DNA of 36,597 bases from Cyclobacteriaceae bacterium (GTDB lineage Bacteria; Bacteroidota; Bacteroidia; Cytophagales; Cyclobacteriaceae), in NCBI GenBank assembly GCA_021648745.1, contig JAKISE010000027.1:1-36597 (forward strand), read 5' to 3'. Positions 1-7,839 of the stretch are shown in pieces (the first letter of the stretch is position 1; every line of letters starts with the position of its first letter). The notes beneath the pieces were generated by a model that saw only the letters and a list, made by a program, of their open reading frames with translations, had not been told where the DNA came from and did not search any database. The translations under genes were made by a program, and so were the position numbers.

Positions 1-334
1 TAGGAGAGAGATTGGCTGCTTGCGAATCGTCCTAATTGCGTTATGGTTTTGGATTAAATGAACGACTTTTTGAGCTTGCCCTTGGCGGGCAAAGCATACC
101 TACAAAACGTTCCTGCGCAATCTAAGTAGCATCGAGTAGTCCGAAAAGCAAAGAAATTTGGAGTGGTGAAATTTCTATTGGGTGGTGCGCTTAATTCGTG
201 AATGTCCGAATAGCCGCAATGAAACTAAAGAAAAAAGAAAAGGCTGTATAGAATGGAATACAACAAATGTGTAATCGCTATGGCATTTATGTGAAGCTAA
301 ACAATATGGCAAATACACACTATTATTTTTTTTA
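1..334. other. Structured non-coding flank beside the recombinase gene
   Basis: No coding region is supported here. The stretch lies just beyond the 3' end of the minus-strand recombinase gene. It contains several inverted repeats: gcttgccc at 74-81 against gggcaaagc at 87-95, agaaattt at 152-159 against aaatttct at 169-176, and a possible enclosing stem gcgca (115-119) with tgcgc (186-190). It could be the edge of an element moved by the recombinase, an attachment region or a small RNA; none of these is shown by the sequence alone. Confidence 0.35.
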
Positions 335-1516
335 CTAATCTAGTGGGTTTTTTATTGTTTTCATAACGTTGTTAGCCACATGAGTATATATTTCGGTAGT
401 ACGTATTGTATTATGTCCTAATAATGTTTGTATTGTTCTTAAATCTGTGCCTTGTTCTAATAAATGGGTGGCAAATGAGTGCCGAAGCATATGGGTTTTA
501 ACCGATTTTAGTATGCCTGCTTTTTTACTGGCTGTTTTTAAAATTTTTAATGTAGAACTTGACGAATAAGGCCTTTCATGTAGCCCTTCAAATAAATAAA
601 GCTTTGGTTTATATATCCTAAAGTATGTTCTAAGGTCATGCAAAACTGTTTTGCTTAGCAAGGTGTAACGATCCTTCCCCCCTTTGGCATTCTCTATTCT
701 TATTGCCATTCTGTTACTGTCAATATCTTTTAATCTTAGGTTTATCAACTCACTTACCCTCAACCCCGCAGAGTATATTACACTTAGTATGCATTTATGC
801 TTAATGTTATTTGTGCATTTCAATATCCTGAGCACTTCTTGCTTTGATAGCACTTCGGGCAATCGCTCAACTTTGCGTGGCCGCTCAATAAAATAAAACC
901 GGTTAGGCATACTTAGCACTACTTCATAGTAGAACTTAATACTATTTATTAGTTGGTTTATGCTAGATTCAGACTTTCCAATTTTTATTTGCAGAAGCAT
1001 ATATTTACGAATATGCTCTTCTCCTAATTGCATCAATTCTATATCTTTATAGTAATTAATAAAAGCTTCAAAAACTGATATATATGTTTTAGCAGTGCTA
1101 ATACTGTATTTTTTTAACACTAGTTTTTCAATATACTCTTGCGGGCAAGCCCTGTAACCTGTTGGTAATCTTCTATCTAAAAAAGAGCTTAACGTAACCT
1201 GCCTTGCAGGAACAACAGGATCGGGTAGTGGTTTGTTGCGATAAAAATATTTGCCATCTACAAAGGCTACACCTCTGAACGTTCTATAAATGATATTCAG
1301 GTTTTGCGCTGAATTATATATGCAGGCCATGTCTAACTCATTACTCCATTTTACACGAGGCAACTGCTTTACAAGTGCCTGCAATACCTTGTCAGGATAA
1401 AATTGCAAACCAATCATTTTCTTTTTGCTTACAATAATATGCTTTAGGGTAATCCTTTTTAGGCGGGTTTCCATAATGGTGTTTAAGTTTAGGGCACCTC
1501 TATTAATTGCTCGCAA
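335..1516 (-). CDS. Tyrosine recombinase / integrase (Xer/phage-integrase family)
   Basis: This is a site-specific DNA recombinase that acts through a tyrosine nucleophile. Numbered from the first Met, the catalytic set is complete: R253 in SAGLRVSEL, K281 in AKGGKDRY, H342 and R345 in HMLRHSFATHL, H368 in LLGHNT and Y377 in TEIYTHV. Residues about 20-90 form an extra N-terminal region (IGLQFYPDKVLQALVKQLP...) typical of Bacteroidota integrases. A SAM-like core-binding domain covers roughly 125-205 and the catalytic domain about 220-385. The IntI-specific insertion expected in integron integrases is absent. The true start may be the Met at residue 15 (position 1474), where family similarity seems to begin. 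It is transcribed divergently from the next gene across about 66 bp. No cognate att site or cargo could be identified. Confidence 0.9.
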   Translation of the reverse strand: MRAINRGALNLNTIMETRLKRITLKHIIVSKKKMIGLQFYPDKVLQALVKQLPRVKWSNELDMACIYNSAQNLNIIYRTFRGVAFVDGKYFYRNKPLPDPVVPARQVTLSSFLDRRLPTGYRACPQEYIEKLVLKKYSISTAKTYISVFEAFINYYKDIELMQLGEEHIRKYMLLQIKIGKSESSINQLINSIKFYYEVVLSMPNRFYFIERPRKVERLPEVLSKQEVLRILKCTNNIKHKCILSVIYSAGLRVSELINLRLKDIDSNRMAIRIENAKGGKDRYTLLSKTVLHDLRTYFRIYKPKLYLFEGLHERPYSSSSTLKILKTASKKAGILKSVKTHMLRHSFATHLLEQGTDLRTIQTLLGHNTIRTTEIYTHVANNVMKTIKNPLD

Positions 1517-1582
1517 TAAACATTAAATAAAACAATCACTATATTTATAAGTACTTAATGTCGAATATAAGCGTTTATAAAA

Positions 1583-1996
1583 ATGGATAATATGACAAAT
1601 GATAGCTGTAAAAAATGTGGTTCGCCACTTTTGGGTAGAATTGATAAACAGTTTTGTGATGCCTACTGCCGCAATGCTTTTAATAATAACGTTAAAAGAA
1701 CCGAAGAAAAAGAAATAATTGCCATTAACAGTAAGTTGCGCAAAAATAGACGTATTTTAAAAACCCTTTCTCCTGTTGGCAAATCAACCGTTAGAAAAGA
1801 AGTAATGATTGCCATGGGCTACGATTTTAATATTTTTTCTTCGATGTACAGGGCTTCAAAAAACAACATTTACTATTTGTGTTACGAGTATGGATTTAGT
1901 CCAATAGTAAATAGTAGAGGAGTTGAAAAAGCAGTGATTATAAATAAACAATCGTATATGGGCGATTGGAAGCCTTGGAAATACGTGCATGCTTAG
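1583..1996 (+). CDS. Small zinc-ribbon protein, conserved hypothetical
   Basis: A 137-residue protein with an N-terminal zinc ribbon: CKKCG around residue 9 and a second pair in FCDAYCRNAF around residues 25-33. Such a pattern is usual for the short DUF2116-like Zn-ribbon proteins found across Bacteroidota. The ribbon is followed by a basic helical stretch (KRTEEKEIIAINSKLRKNRR) and a C-terminal part ending in GDWKPWKYVHA. It has no signal peptide or membrane segment, so it is probably cytoplasmic and may bind nucleic acid, but that is inference. A second in-frame Met three codons in could also be the start. It is divergent from the recombinase, and a repeat element begins 39 bp after its stop. 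Confidence 0.7.
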   Translation: MDNMTNDSCKKCGSPLLGRIDKQFCDAYCRNAFNNNVKRTEEKEIIAINSKLRKNRRILKTLSPVGKSTVRKEVMIAMGYDFNIFSSMYRASKNNIYYLCYEYGFSPIVNSRGVEKAVIINKQSYMGDWKPWKYVHA

Positions 1997-2034
1997 GTCT
2001 TTTTCAACAGGTCCTACTTAATACTTATTTGTTT

Positions 2035-2202
2035 AACCCGGATTATGCAATAGAATTCGTAATGAGAAGACAAAATGCAATAAATCAGAAGTTTATATTC
2101 GAAAAGCATAGCACCGCTATGGTTAAGAGGATAAACTTAGTAAAACGACTGATTTGCAGCAGTTTGTATTAGTAATAGAATTTCTATTGCATATTTCGGG
2201 TT
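2035..2202. repeat. 168-bp palindromic MITE-like element, copy 1
   Basis: It begins AACCCG and ends CGGGTT. The terminal inverted repeats (2035-2055 against 2182-2202) share atgcaatagaa and differ at two of the first 21 positions. Further inward, tgcaataaatcag pairs with ctgatttgca, agtttat with ataaact, and catagc with gctatg at the centre, so the whole unit can fold into one long imperfect hairpin. An identical copy lies at 22747-22914. It encodes no transposase; a short open frame across it is simply carried by the repeat. It fills most of the 305-bp gap between the zinc-ribbon gene and the dehydrogenase gene; nothing else is evident in 2203-2301. Confidence 0.85.
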
Positions 2203-2301
2203 TAATGATAACAAAAAGAATCTTACTATTTTATGAATTAGCCCAATAGTTTGTTTTTTGCAGTTTGGTGTTTGGTAGAAAATTTGTCTTATACTATCGG
2301 G

Positions 2302-3744
2302 TTACGTCTTAATGCAAATATTCTTCTCTTCAGTAAAAAAGTGAAGGGCTTCGTCTCCACCTTCTCGGCCAACTCCACTTTGTTTTACACCTCCAAATGG
2401 GGTTCGTAAATCGCGTACTAACCAGCAGTTAACCCACACAATACCTGCCTTAATTGCAGCAGCCACTTTGTGTGCACGAGTGAGGTTTTGAGTCCATAAG
2501 GTGGCAGAAAGCCCGTATTTAGTGCTGTTGGCCAAGGCAATGGCCTCTTCTTCGGTGTCAAAAGCTTGTATGGTTACTACCGGACCAAAGATTTCTTCCT
2601 GGTTGGTGCGGCAATTTTCATCTAGCCCCGTAATAACAGTTGGTTGCACGAAATACCCATTTTTACACCTGCCTTCTGGGTTAAATGCATTACCTCCTGC
2701 TAATACCTTGCCTCCTTCTAGGCGGGCCAAACTAATATAATGTAGTATTTTCTCTTGATGCTGCTCACTAACCACGGCTCCGGTTCTAGTGGTTTCGTCT
2801 AAAGGGTCTCCCACTTGCATGTTGTTTACTTTGGCAACAAATGCTTCTAAAAATTTATCATAAATACCCCGTTGTAAATAAATGCGAGAGCCACATAAAC
2901 AAATTTGACCTTGGTTGGCAAATGAGGAGCGTAAAGTGGTGGCTAAGGCATCTTCAAAGTCACAATCATCAAAAATAATATTGGGGTTTTTGCCACCAAG
3001 TTCTAAGGATAGTTTTTTAAACATTGGTGCCGCTATGCTACCAATTTTTTGCCCTGTGGCGGTGCCGCCAGTAAACGAAATTGCTGGAATGCTTGGGTGA
3101 GCGACAATGGCCTCGCCTACTTGTGGTCCCAAGCCGTGTACAATGTTTAACACACCAGCAGGCAGGCCTGCCTCTATACAAATTTTACTTAATAAGTAGG
3201 CAGTCATAGGTGTAATCTCAGAAGGTTTTGCCACCACGCAATTCCCGCTTGCTAGGGCGGGGGCAATCTTCCAAGTGAATAAATAAAGTGGCAAGTTCCA
3301 AGGAGAAATGCAACCTGCAATGCCTAAGGGGTCTCGCACTGTGTAGTTAATGCCTTTGTCGGGCGTAATATGTGCCTTAGTACTTTGGTTAATAATGGCT
3401 TTGGCATAAAACCTAAAATTGGCAGAGGCTCTAGGAATATCTACTGTTCTGGCCAAGTTTATGGGTTTGCCATTGTCAATGCTTTCGGCTTTTGCCAAAG
3501 CCTCTAAATTTTCATCAATAAGGTCGGCTACTTTTAGTAATGCTTCTGAACGGTCTTCTATGGGTAGTGCGCCCCAAGCCTCTTTGGCCTTTTCAGCTGC
3601 TTTCACTGCTAGTTCTACATCATCCTTGTTCGAATCTGGAATGTAAGAATACACTTCTCCTATGGCTGGGTTTATATTATCTAAATAGGTGCCAGTAGTA
3701 GGTTCTATTAACTCACCATCGATATAATTTAGTATTCTTTCCAT
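2302..3744 (-). CDS. 2-aminomuconate 6-semialdehyde dehydrogenase
   Basis: An NAD-dependent aldehyde dehydrogenase of 480 residues, predicted to oxidise 2-aminomuconate 6-semialdehyde, the product of ACMS decarboxylase, to 2-aminomuconate in kynurenine breakdown. The ALDH catalytic set is present: N150 in SPWNLP, E248 in LELGGKNP and nucleophile C282 in NQGQICLCGSRIY. The ICLCGSRIY context is characteristic of the aminomuconate/hydroxymuconate semialdehyde subgroup. Cofactor-domain motifs VAKPSEITP and FTGGTATG are also present, and length is normal. The gene faces away from the dioxygenase operon and lies downstream of the SDR gene, separated by 219 bp. A betaine- or hydroxymuconate-type substrate cannot be excluded from sequence alone, but the adjacent 3-HAO and ACMSD genes make the aminomuconate role likely. 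Confidence 0.88.
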   Translation of the reverse strand: MERILNYIDGELIEPTTGTYLDNINPAIGEVYSYIPDSNKDDVELAVKAAEKAKEAWGALPIEDRSEALLKVADLIDENLEALAKAESIDNGKPINLARTVDIPRASANFRFYAKAIINQSTKAHITPDKGINYTVRDPLGIAGCISPWNLPLYLFTWKIAPALASGNCVVAKPSEITPMTAYLLSKICIEAGLPAGVLNIVHGLGPQVGEAIVAHPSIPAISFTGGTATGQKIGSIAAPMFKKLSLELGGKNPNIIFDDCDFEDALATTLRSSFANQGQICLCGSRIYLQRGIYDKFLEAFVAKVNNMQVGDPLDETTRTGAVVSEQHQEKILHYISLARLEGGKVLAGGNAFNPEGRCKNGYFVQPTVITGLDENCRTNQEEIFGPVVTIQAFDTEEEAIALANSTKYGLSATLWTQNLTRAHKVAAAIKAGIVWVNCWLVRDLRTPFGGVKQSGVGREGGDEALHFFTEEKNICIKT

Positions 3745-3785
3745 TATCTTTCCATTATTCTTGGTTTTACTTTGTGCTCTTTTTT

Positions 3786-3882
3786 CATTCTGAGGGACGA
3801 AGAATCTTATGTTACATCACTTTCATTTAGTAGAAGATGCTTCCCCGAAAAAACGGGGCAGGCTATTTCTTAGCATAAGAAA
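3786..3882. repeat. Intergenic hairpin cluster, probable interspersed repeat
   Basis: The 219-bp gap between the SDR and dehydrogenase genes carries cattctgagggacgaagaat (3786-3805), a sequence resembling interspersed repeats seen in Bacteroidota intergenic DNA. It also has two hairpins: ccccg/cgggg (3843-3858) and the perfect tttcttA-gca-taagaaa (3866-3882). The hairpins could end or attenuate transcription leaving the SDR gene. The repeat identification is from memory and no second copy is visible in this window. Confidence 0.45.
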
Positions 3883-3963
3883 AGAAACATAGGCTCTATA
3901 GGAAAGCTCATCTATATATTTCAATGTAGAATTACACATTATTAATCGGACACTGATCATTAG

Positions 3964-4740
3964 CTACAAGCATCCCGTTCTGCCCCCATCAACCGGCACA
4001 TTAATTCCATTAATATACCCCGCTGCAGGTGATGCCAAAAAGGCAACAGCGGCACCCACTTCATTGGCATCTGCAAATCGATTGGCAGGTACTTCTGCTT
4101 TCATAGCATTGCCAACTTCTTCTATTGTTTTTCCAAGCTTATTTGCTTTATTCTCTATAATGGAGCTAAGCCTTACTGTATTTGTAGCACCCGGTAGTAC
4201 ATTATTTACGGTAATACCAAAACTGCCTAATTCATTGGCCAGCGTTTTAGCCCAACTTGCCACTGCTCCCCGAATGGTGTTGGAAACCCCCAGTCCGTTC
4301 AAGGGCATTTTAACAGAGGTAGAAATAATATTGATAATTCTGCCATAGCCTTCCGATATCATAAAAGGAGTTATGGCTTGTGCCAATAACTGATTGTTTA
4401 TTAAGTGACTAGAGAATGCTGAAGTGAATTCAGTAATGCTCGCATCTACGGCTTTACCACCAGCAGGGCCTCCTGTATTGTTTATTAAAATATGAAATTT
4501 ATTATTGGTAGAAACGATTTGTTGCACTTCGTCATTGCTAGAAAAATCGGCCACCAAAATGGAATGTTTTTGGCTTTGAGAATTATCTAGAGTTAAAACC
4601 GCATTGCTAAGCCTTACTTTATTTCTTGCCAATAAGGTAACATTAGCACCTAAAAGAGCTAATTCCTGAGCTGAGGCTAATCCTATTCCTTGCGTGCTGC
4701 CACATACCAAGGCGTTTTTACCTGTTAAGTCTAAATTCAT
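3964..4740 (-). CDS. SDR-family protein lacking the YxxxK active site
   Basis: A 258-residue short-chain dehydrogenase/reductase fold protein, FabG-like. The Rossmann motif GSTQGIG is at 14-20, the structural NNTGG at 87-91 and the catalytic-type Ser in IINIIST near 140. The position of the catalytic Tyr (13 residues after Ser140) is Ser153 and that of the Lys is Arg157 (SNTIRGAVASWAK). The C-terminal PVDGG motif is intact. SDRs with this loss form a recognised FabG-like subgroup. Because it sits beside 2-aminomuconate semialdehyde dehydrogenase, it may serve the kynurenine route (binding, or an unusual redox step), but no substrate can be named. It is divergent from the toxin-antitoxin pair across 70 bp. 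Confidence 0.85.
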   Translation of the reverse strand: MNLDLTGKNALVCGSTQGIGLASAQELALLGANVTLLARNKVRLSNAVLTLDNSQSQKHSILVADFSSNDEVQQIVSTNNKFHILINNTGGPAGGKAVDASITEFTSAFSSHLINNQLLAQAITPFMISEGYGRIINIISTSVKMPLNGLGVSNTIRGAVASWAKTLANELGSFGITVNNVLPGATNTVRLSSIIENKANKLGKTIEEVGNAMKAEVPANRFADANEVGAAVAFLASPAAGYINGINVPVDGGRTGCL

Positions 4741-4810
4741 TATGTTGATTTGTGGTAAATATAAAACTCAATTGATCAACTTTTTATTTAAATATAGTTA
4801 ATTTTAAGAA

Positions 4811-5020
4811 ATGGAATTATCTATTAATGACATACTACATTTAAGTGTAAAGGAACGGATTTCAATGGTTGAGGCAATTTGGGATAGCGTGGTATCTGAA
4901 ACAGATATTTCCTTAACCAGAGCTCAAAAGGCAGAAATAGACAGAAGGTTAGAACTATACGCTACAGGCGAAACGCAAACATATTCTTGGAAAGAAATCA
5001 AATCAAGTTTTCTGCCCTAA
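4811..5020 (+). CDS. Addiction-module antitoxin (RelB-like, PF09720 type)
   Basis: A 69-residue protein with the pattern of addiction-module component proteins: LSVKERISMVEAIWDSV near the N-terminus, then a charged helix LTRAQKAEIDRRLELYATGE and the C-terminal YSWKEIKSSFL. It should neutralise the toxin encoded 13 bp downstream and probably represses the pair's own promoter, as is usual in type II modules. The ATG is preceded by an AT-rich 70-bp divergent region shared with the SDR gene. Confidence 0.82.
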   Translation: MELSINDILHLSVKERISMVEAIWDSVVSETDISLTRAQKAEIDRRLELYATGETQTYSWKEIKSSFLP

Positions 5021-5033
5021 TTTCCATTGACAA

Positions 5034-5330
5034 ATGGATTTTGATATTGAATTTATAAAAGAGGCCAAACTTGACGTTAGCGAAGGTTTCAATTGGTATG
5101 ATACCAAAGTAAGCGGATTGGGAAGTAAATTTCTTGAAAGCATAAGTAATTCCATTTCGTTTCTGGAAAAGAATTCGTATCAATATCAGTTACAATATGG
5201 AAAGATTCGTAAGGTCATGTTAACGAAATTTCCATATCAAATCATTTATTTTATTAATAAGAGGAAAATCATTGTTCTAGGTGTAATTCATTCTAGTAGG
5301 GACCCAACTATATGGGAAAATCGAATTTAG
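5034..5330 (+). CDS. RelE/ParE-family toxin
   Basis: A 98-residue type II toxin candidate. The family layout is visible: an N-terminal helix pair (EFIKEAKLDVSEGFNWYDTKVSGLGSKFLESI), then beta strands with IRKVMLTKFPYQIIYFIN and KIIVLGVIHSSRDPTIW. The YFI...VIHSSRDP ending fits the ParE/RelE superfamily. Whether it inhibits gyrase or cleaves mRNA cannot be told from sequence. It follows its antitoxin by 13 bp and lies 62 bp before the 3-hydroxyanthranilate dioxygenase gene on the same strand, so read-through into the catabolic operon is possible. Confidence 0.82.
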   Translation: MDFDIEFIKEAKLDVSEGFNWYDTKVSGLGSKFLESISNSISFLEKNSYQYQLQYGKIRKVMLTKFPYQIIYFINKRKIIVLGVIHSSRDPTIWENRI

Positions 5331-5392
5331 TATGATTCTAAAATCATTATATCTATGAAAAGTTTATCTTAGGGAGTCAAATAATTTAGTAC

Positions 5393-5905
5393 ATGGCAAT
5401 GCAAAATCCTTTTAGTTTTAAAAAGTGGATCGATGAAAATCGACATCTACTAAAACCACCTGTGGGCAACAGGCAAGTATATGTGGGCAACGATGATTTT
5501 ATTGTAATGGTGGTGGGCGGCCCCAACAGCCGCAAAGACTTTCATTATAATGAAACGGAAGAGTTTTTCTATCAATTAGAAGGCGATATTGTGCTTCGAA
5601 TTGTAGAAGAGGGCAAGATCAGAGACATTGAAATTAAAGAAGGAGAAATATTCTTATTGCCCGCTAAGGTCCCGCATTCACCTCAACGACCAGCCAATAC
5701 AATTGGATTGGTAATGGAGCTCAATCGAAATAATGGAGAGAAAGATGGCTTTATGTGGTTTTGCGAAAACTGCAATGATAAACTGTATGAAGAGTACCTC
5801 ACTTTGGAAGATATCGTAAAACAATTGCCTCCAATTATGAACCGTTTTTATAAATCAGAACATGTAACATGTAAAAATTGTGGCACCAAAATGACCAAGC
5901 CTTAA
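5393..5905 (+). CDS. nbaC: 3-hydroxyanthranilate 3,4-dioxygenase
   Basis: An iron(II) cupin dioxygenase that opens the ring of 3-hydroxyanthranilate to 2-amino-3-carboxymuconate semialdehyde. At 170 residues it matches the bacterial form. Metal ligands H51, E57 and H95 and substrate-binding R47 and R99 sit at the same numbers as in the well-studied Cupriavidus enzyme. A C-terminal rubredoxin-like site is complete (C124, C127, C160, C163). An alternative start two codons later would shift the numbering. It is the first catabolic gene of the plus-strand operon; its stop overlaps the start of the decarboxylase gene by one base (TAATG at 5903-5907). Confidence 0.95.
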   Translation: MAMQNPFSFKKWIDENRHLLKPPVGNRQVYVGNDDFIVMVVGGPNSRKDFHYNETEEFFYQLEGDIVLRIVEEGKIRDIEIKEGEIFLLPAKVPHSPQRPANTIGLVMELNRNNGEKDGFMWFCENCNDKLYEEYLTLEDIVKQLPPIMNRFYKSEHVTCKNCGTKMTKP

Positions 5906-6930
5906 TGTGTAGCCCTCACCCCTTAAGTGTAGATATTCATACACATATTTTACCCGAAACCTGGCCTAACCTTAGAGAAAAGTATGGCTATGGTGGTTTT
6001 ATAAGTTTAGAGCATCATAAGCCGTGTGCTGCTAGAATGATGATGGACGATCGTTTTTTTAGAGAAGTTGAAGATAATACTTGGAGTGCAGAGGCTCGTA
6101 TGAAAGATTGCGATAGAGACCAAGTATCTGTGCAAGTACTTTCTACAGTGCCCGTAATGTTTAGTTATTGGGCAAAGCCAGCGCATACCTTAGATCTTTC
6201 TATGTTGTTAAACGACCATATTGCGGGCATCGTTAAAAAATATCCCAAGCGGTTCATTGGTTTGGCTACTTTGCCTATGCAATCTCCAAAATTAGCCATT
6301 CAGGAGCTTGAACGTTGTATAACTGAACTCGGAATGGCAGGCATTCAAATAGGCACACATATTAATGACTGGAACTTAGATGCTCCTCAGGTGTTTGAAG
6401 TGTTAGAAGCAGCACAAGAATTAGGAGCGGCTGTTTTTATACACCCATGGGATATGATGGGCAAGGATAATATGCCCAAATACTGGCTTCCTTGGTTGGT
6501 GGGTATGCCCGCGGAAACTTCATTAGCTATTTCTTCTATGATTTTTGGAGGTGTTTTAGAGCGCTTGCCAAATTTACGAGTTGCATTTGCCCATGGTGGC
6601 GGCTCTTTTCCTGCCACTATTGGACGTATCGAGCACGGGTTCAATGTCCGCCCCGATCTTTGTGCAGTTGATAATAACGTGAACCCACGAGAGTATTTGG
6701 GCAAGTTTTATTTGGATTCACTGGTACACGATAAAGCAATGCTTAATTATTTGGTGGACTTAATGGGCGAAGATAAAATTACCTTAGGTTCTGATTATCC
6801 TTTTCCTTTAGGCGAACATAGACCAGGTGAACTAATTAAAACGAGTGGTTTTAATCAATCGGTTGAACAGAAATTACTGGGCACTAATGCCCTTAATTGG
6901 CTCGATTTAAAAGCAGAACAGTTTGCCTAA
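5905..6930 (+). CDS. nbaD: 2-amino-3-carboxymuconate-6-semialdehyde decarboxylase (ACMSD)
   Basis: A zinc-dependent amidohydrolase-fold decarboxylase that turns ACMS into 2-aminomuconate semialdehyde and so diverts carbon from quinolinate/NAD synthesis to catabolism. The ATG at 5905 is chosen because it overlaps the preceding stop (TAATG) and gives 341 residues, the usual length. An upstream ATG at 5878 lies inside the dioxygenase gene. Zinc ligands are all present: H12 and H14 in DIHTHILPE, H180 in VFIHPWDMMG, H230 in FAHGGGSFP and D297 in LGSDYPFPLG. The spacing matches the Pseudomonas enzyme with an offset of about three residues. Confidence 0.95.
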   Translation: MCSPHPLSVDIHTHILPETWPNLREKYGYGGFISLEHHKPCAARMMMDDRFFREVEDNTWSAEARMKDCDRDQVSVQVLSTVPVMFSYWAKPAHTLDLSMLLNDHIAGIVKKYPKRFIGLATLPMQSPKLAIQELERCITELGMAGIQIGTHINDWNLDAPQVFEVLEAAQELGAAVFIHPWDMMGKDNMPKYWLPWLVGMPAETSLAISSMIFGGVLERLPNLRVAFAHGGGSFPATIGRIEHGFNVRPDLCAVDNNVNPREYLGKFYLDSLVHDKAMLNYLVDLMGEDKITLGSDYPFPLGEHRPGELIKTSGFNQSVEQKLLGTNALNWLDLKAEQFA

Positions 6931-7409
6931 TGGAGCAGTTAATGACAGAATCGCCATTAGGTAATATCTTGCTCGAAGCAGATGCAAAAGGGATAACGGC
7001 TGTTCAATTTAGCTGGTTAGAAAATGTGCCAACCGAAACTATTAATACCATATTAAATCAATGCGCTCAAGAGTTGCATGAGTATTTTGTAGATAAAAGA
7101 ATGTTTTTTACCGTGCCTCTTTCATTGAACGGCACCGATTTTCAGATGCGAGTTTGGGATGAACTTCAAAATATTCCATTCGGTACAACTTCCACTTATT
7201 TAAAAATGGCTAAAAAACTTGGGGATGAAAAAGTGATTCGAGCTGCGGCTTCGGCCAATGGTAAAAACCCAATTGCGATTATTGTGCCTTGTCATCGTGT
7301 AATTGGCACTAATGGTGATTTGGTGGGGTATGCTGGCGGACTCGATAAAAAGAAATGGCTATTGGAGCACGAGGGTGCTTTGAATAAAGATCAGCTGGAA
7401 CTTTTTTAA
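6930..7409 (+). CDS. ogt: Methylated-DNA--protein-cysteine methyltransferase
   Basis: A suicide DNA-repair protein that moves alkyl groups from O6-alkylguanine to its own cysteine. The acceptor is C121 in IVPCHRVIG; the preceding helix-turn-helix (FGTTSTYLKMAKKLG, then RAAASANGKNP) and the following GYAGGLDKKKWLLEHE are typical. Starting at ATG 6930, which overlaps the ACMSD stop by one base, it is 159 residues long, a normal Ogt/MGMT size without an Ada regulatory domain. Its place inside a kynurenine operon is unusual and suggests translational coupling with ACMSD. Confidence 0.93.
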   Translation: MEQLMTESPLGNILLEADAKGITAVQFSWLENVPTETINTILNQCAQELHEYFVDKRMFFTVPLSLNGTDFQMRVWDELQNIPFGTTSTYLKMAKKLGDEKVIRAAASANGKNPIAIIVPCHRVIGTNGDLVGYAGGLDKKKWLLEHEGALNKDQLELF

Positions 7410-7413
7410 TAAA

Positions 7414-7836
7414 ATGAAAGCGAAACACCAGATGCTTTTTGGTAGAATTACTTCGAACCAGAAAAAAATATTTCTGATTGACAGTATTGGAGCTTTTTTA
7501 GCCGCCTTTTTTTTAGCAGGAATCTTGGCAAAATTTGAAGGTTTTTTTGGCATGCCCCCATCGTCACTTTATATATTATCCTTTATAGCTTGTGTTTATA
7601 CCGTTTATTCTTTTTGTTGCTTTTTCTTTTTAGATGCTAATTGGCTTCCTTTCCTCAAAGTTATTGCTATTGCTAACCTAGTGTATTGTTTTCTTACCAT
7701 TAGCTTTGTCATATACTTTTATCAAAAACTAACTTCTTTCGGTTTGATTTATTTTCTGTTGGAATTTATCATTTTGTGTAGTTTAATAGTGTTTGAACGA
7801 AAAGCAATTTCTGATTTAATTAATAGAAGTAACTAA
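7414..7836 (+). CDS. Small four-helix membrane protein, function unknown
   Basis: A 140-residue protein with about four hydrophobic segments: SIGAFLAAFFLAGILAKF, LYILSFIACVYTVYSFCCFFF, VIAIANLVYCFLTISFVIYF and FGLIYFLLEFIILCSLIVF. There is a basic N-terminus and a charged C-terminal tail (ERKAISDLINRSN). It lies 4 bp after ogt and 3 bp before the kynureninase gene, so it is almost certainly translated as part of the kynurenine operon. No family was recognised. A role in moving a pathway metabolite is possible but unsupported beyond position. Confidence 0.7.
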   Translation: MKAKHQMLFGRITSNQKKIFLIDSIGAFLAAFFLAGILAKFEGFFGMPPSSLYILSFIACVYTVYSFCCFFFLDANWLPFLKVIAIANLVYCFLTISFVIYFYQKLTSFGLIYFLLEFIILCSLIVFERKAISDLINRSN

Positions 7837-7839
7837 AGT

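Noticed and set aside
335..1516. Integron integrase with attC cassettes
   Set aside because: The IntI-specific insertion between the catalytic boxes is absent, and the flank at 1-334 lacks recognisable RYYYAAC/GTTRRRY attC ends.
1966..2172. Small gene of 68 codons, with a 71-codon counterpart at 22669-22884
   Set aside because: Both frames are mostly the identical 168-bp palindromic repeat; their shared protein text comes from the repeat, not from gene conservation.
5878..5904. Upstream start for the ACMS decarboxylase
   Set aside because: It would lie within the dioxygenase gene and add nine residues without family similarity, while ATG 5905 forms the same TAATG junction seen twice more in the operon.
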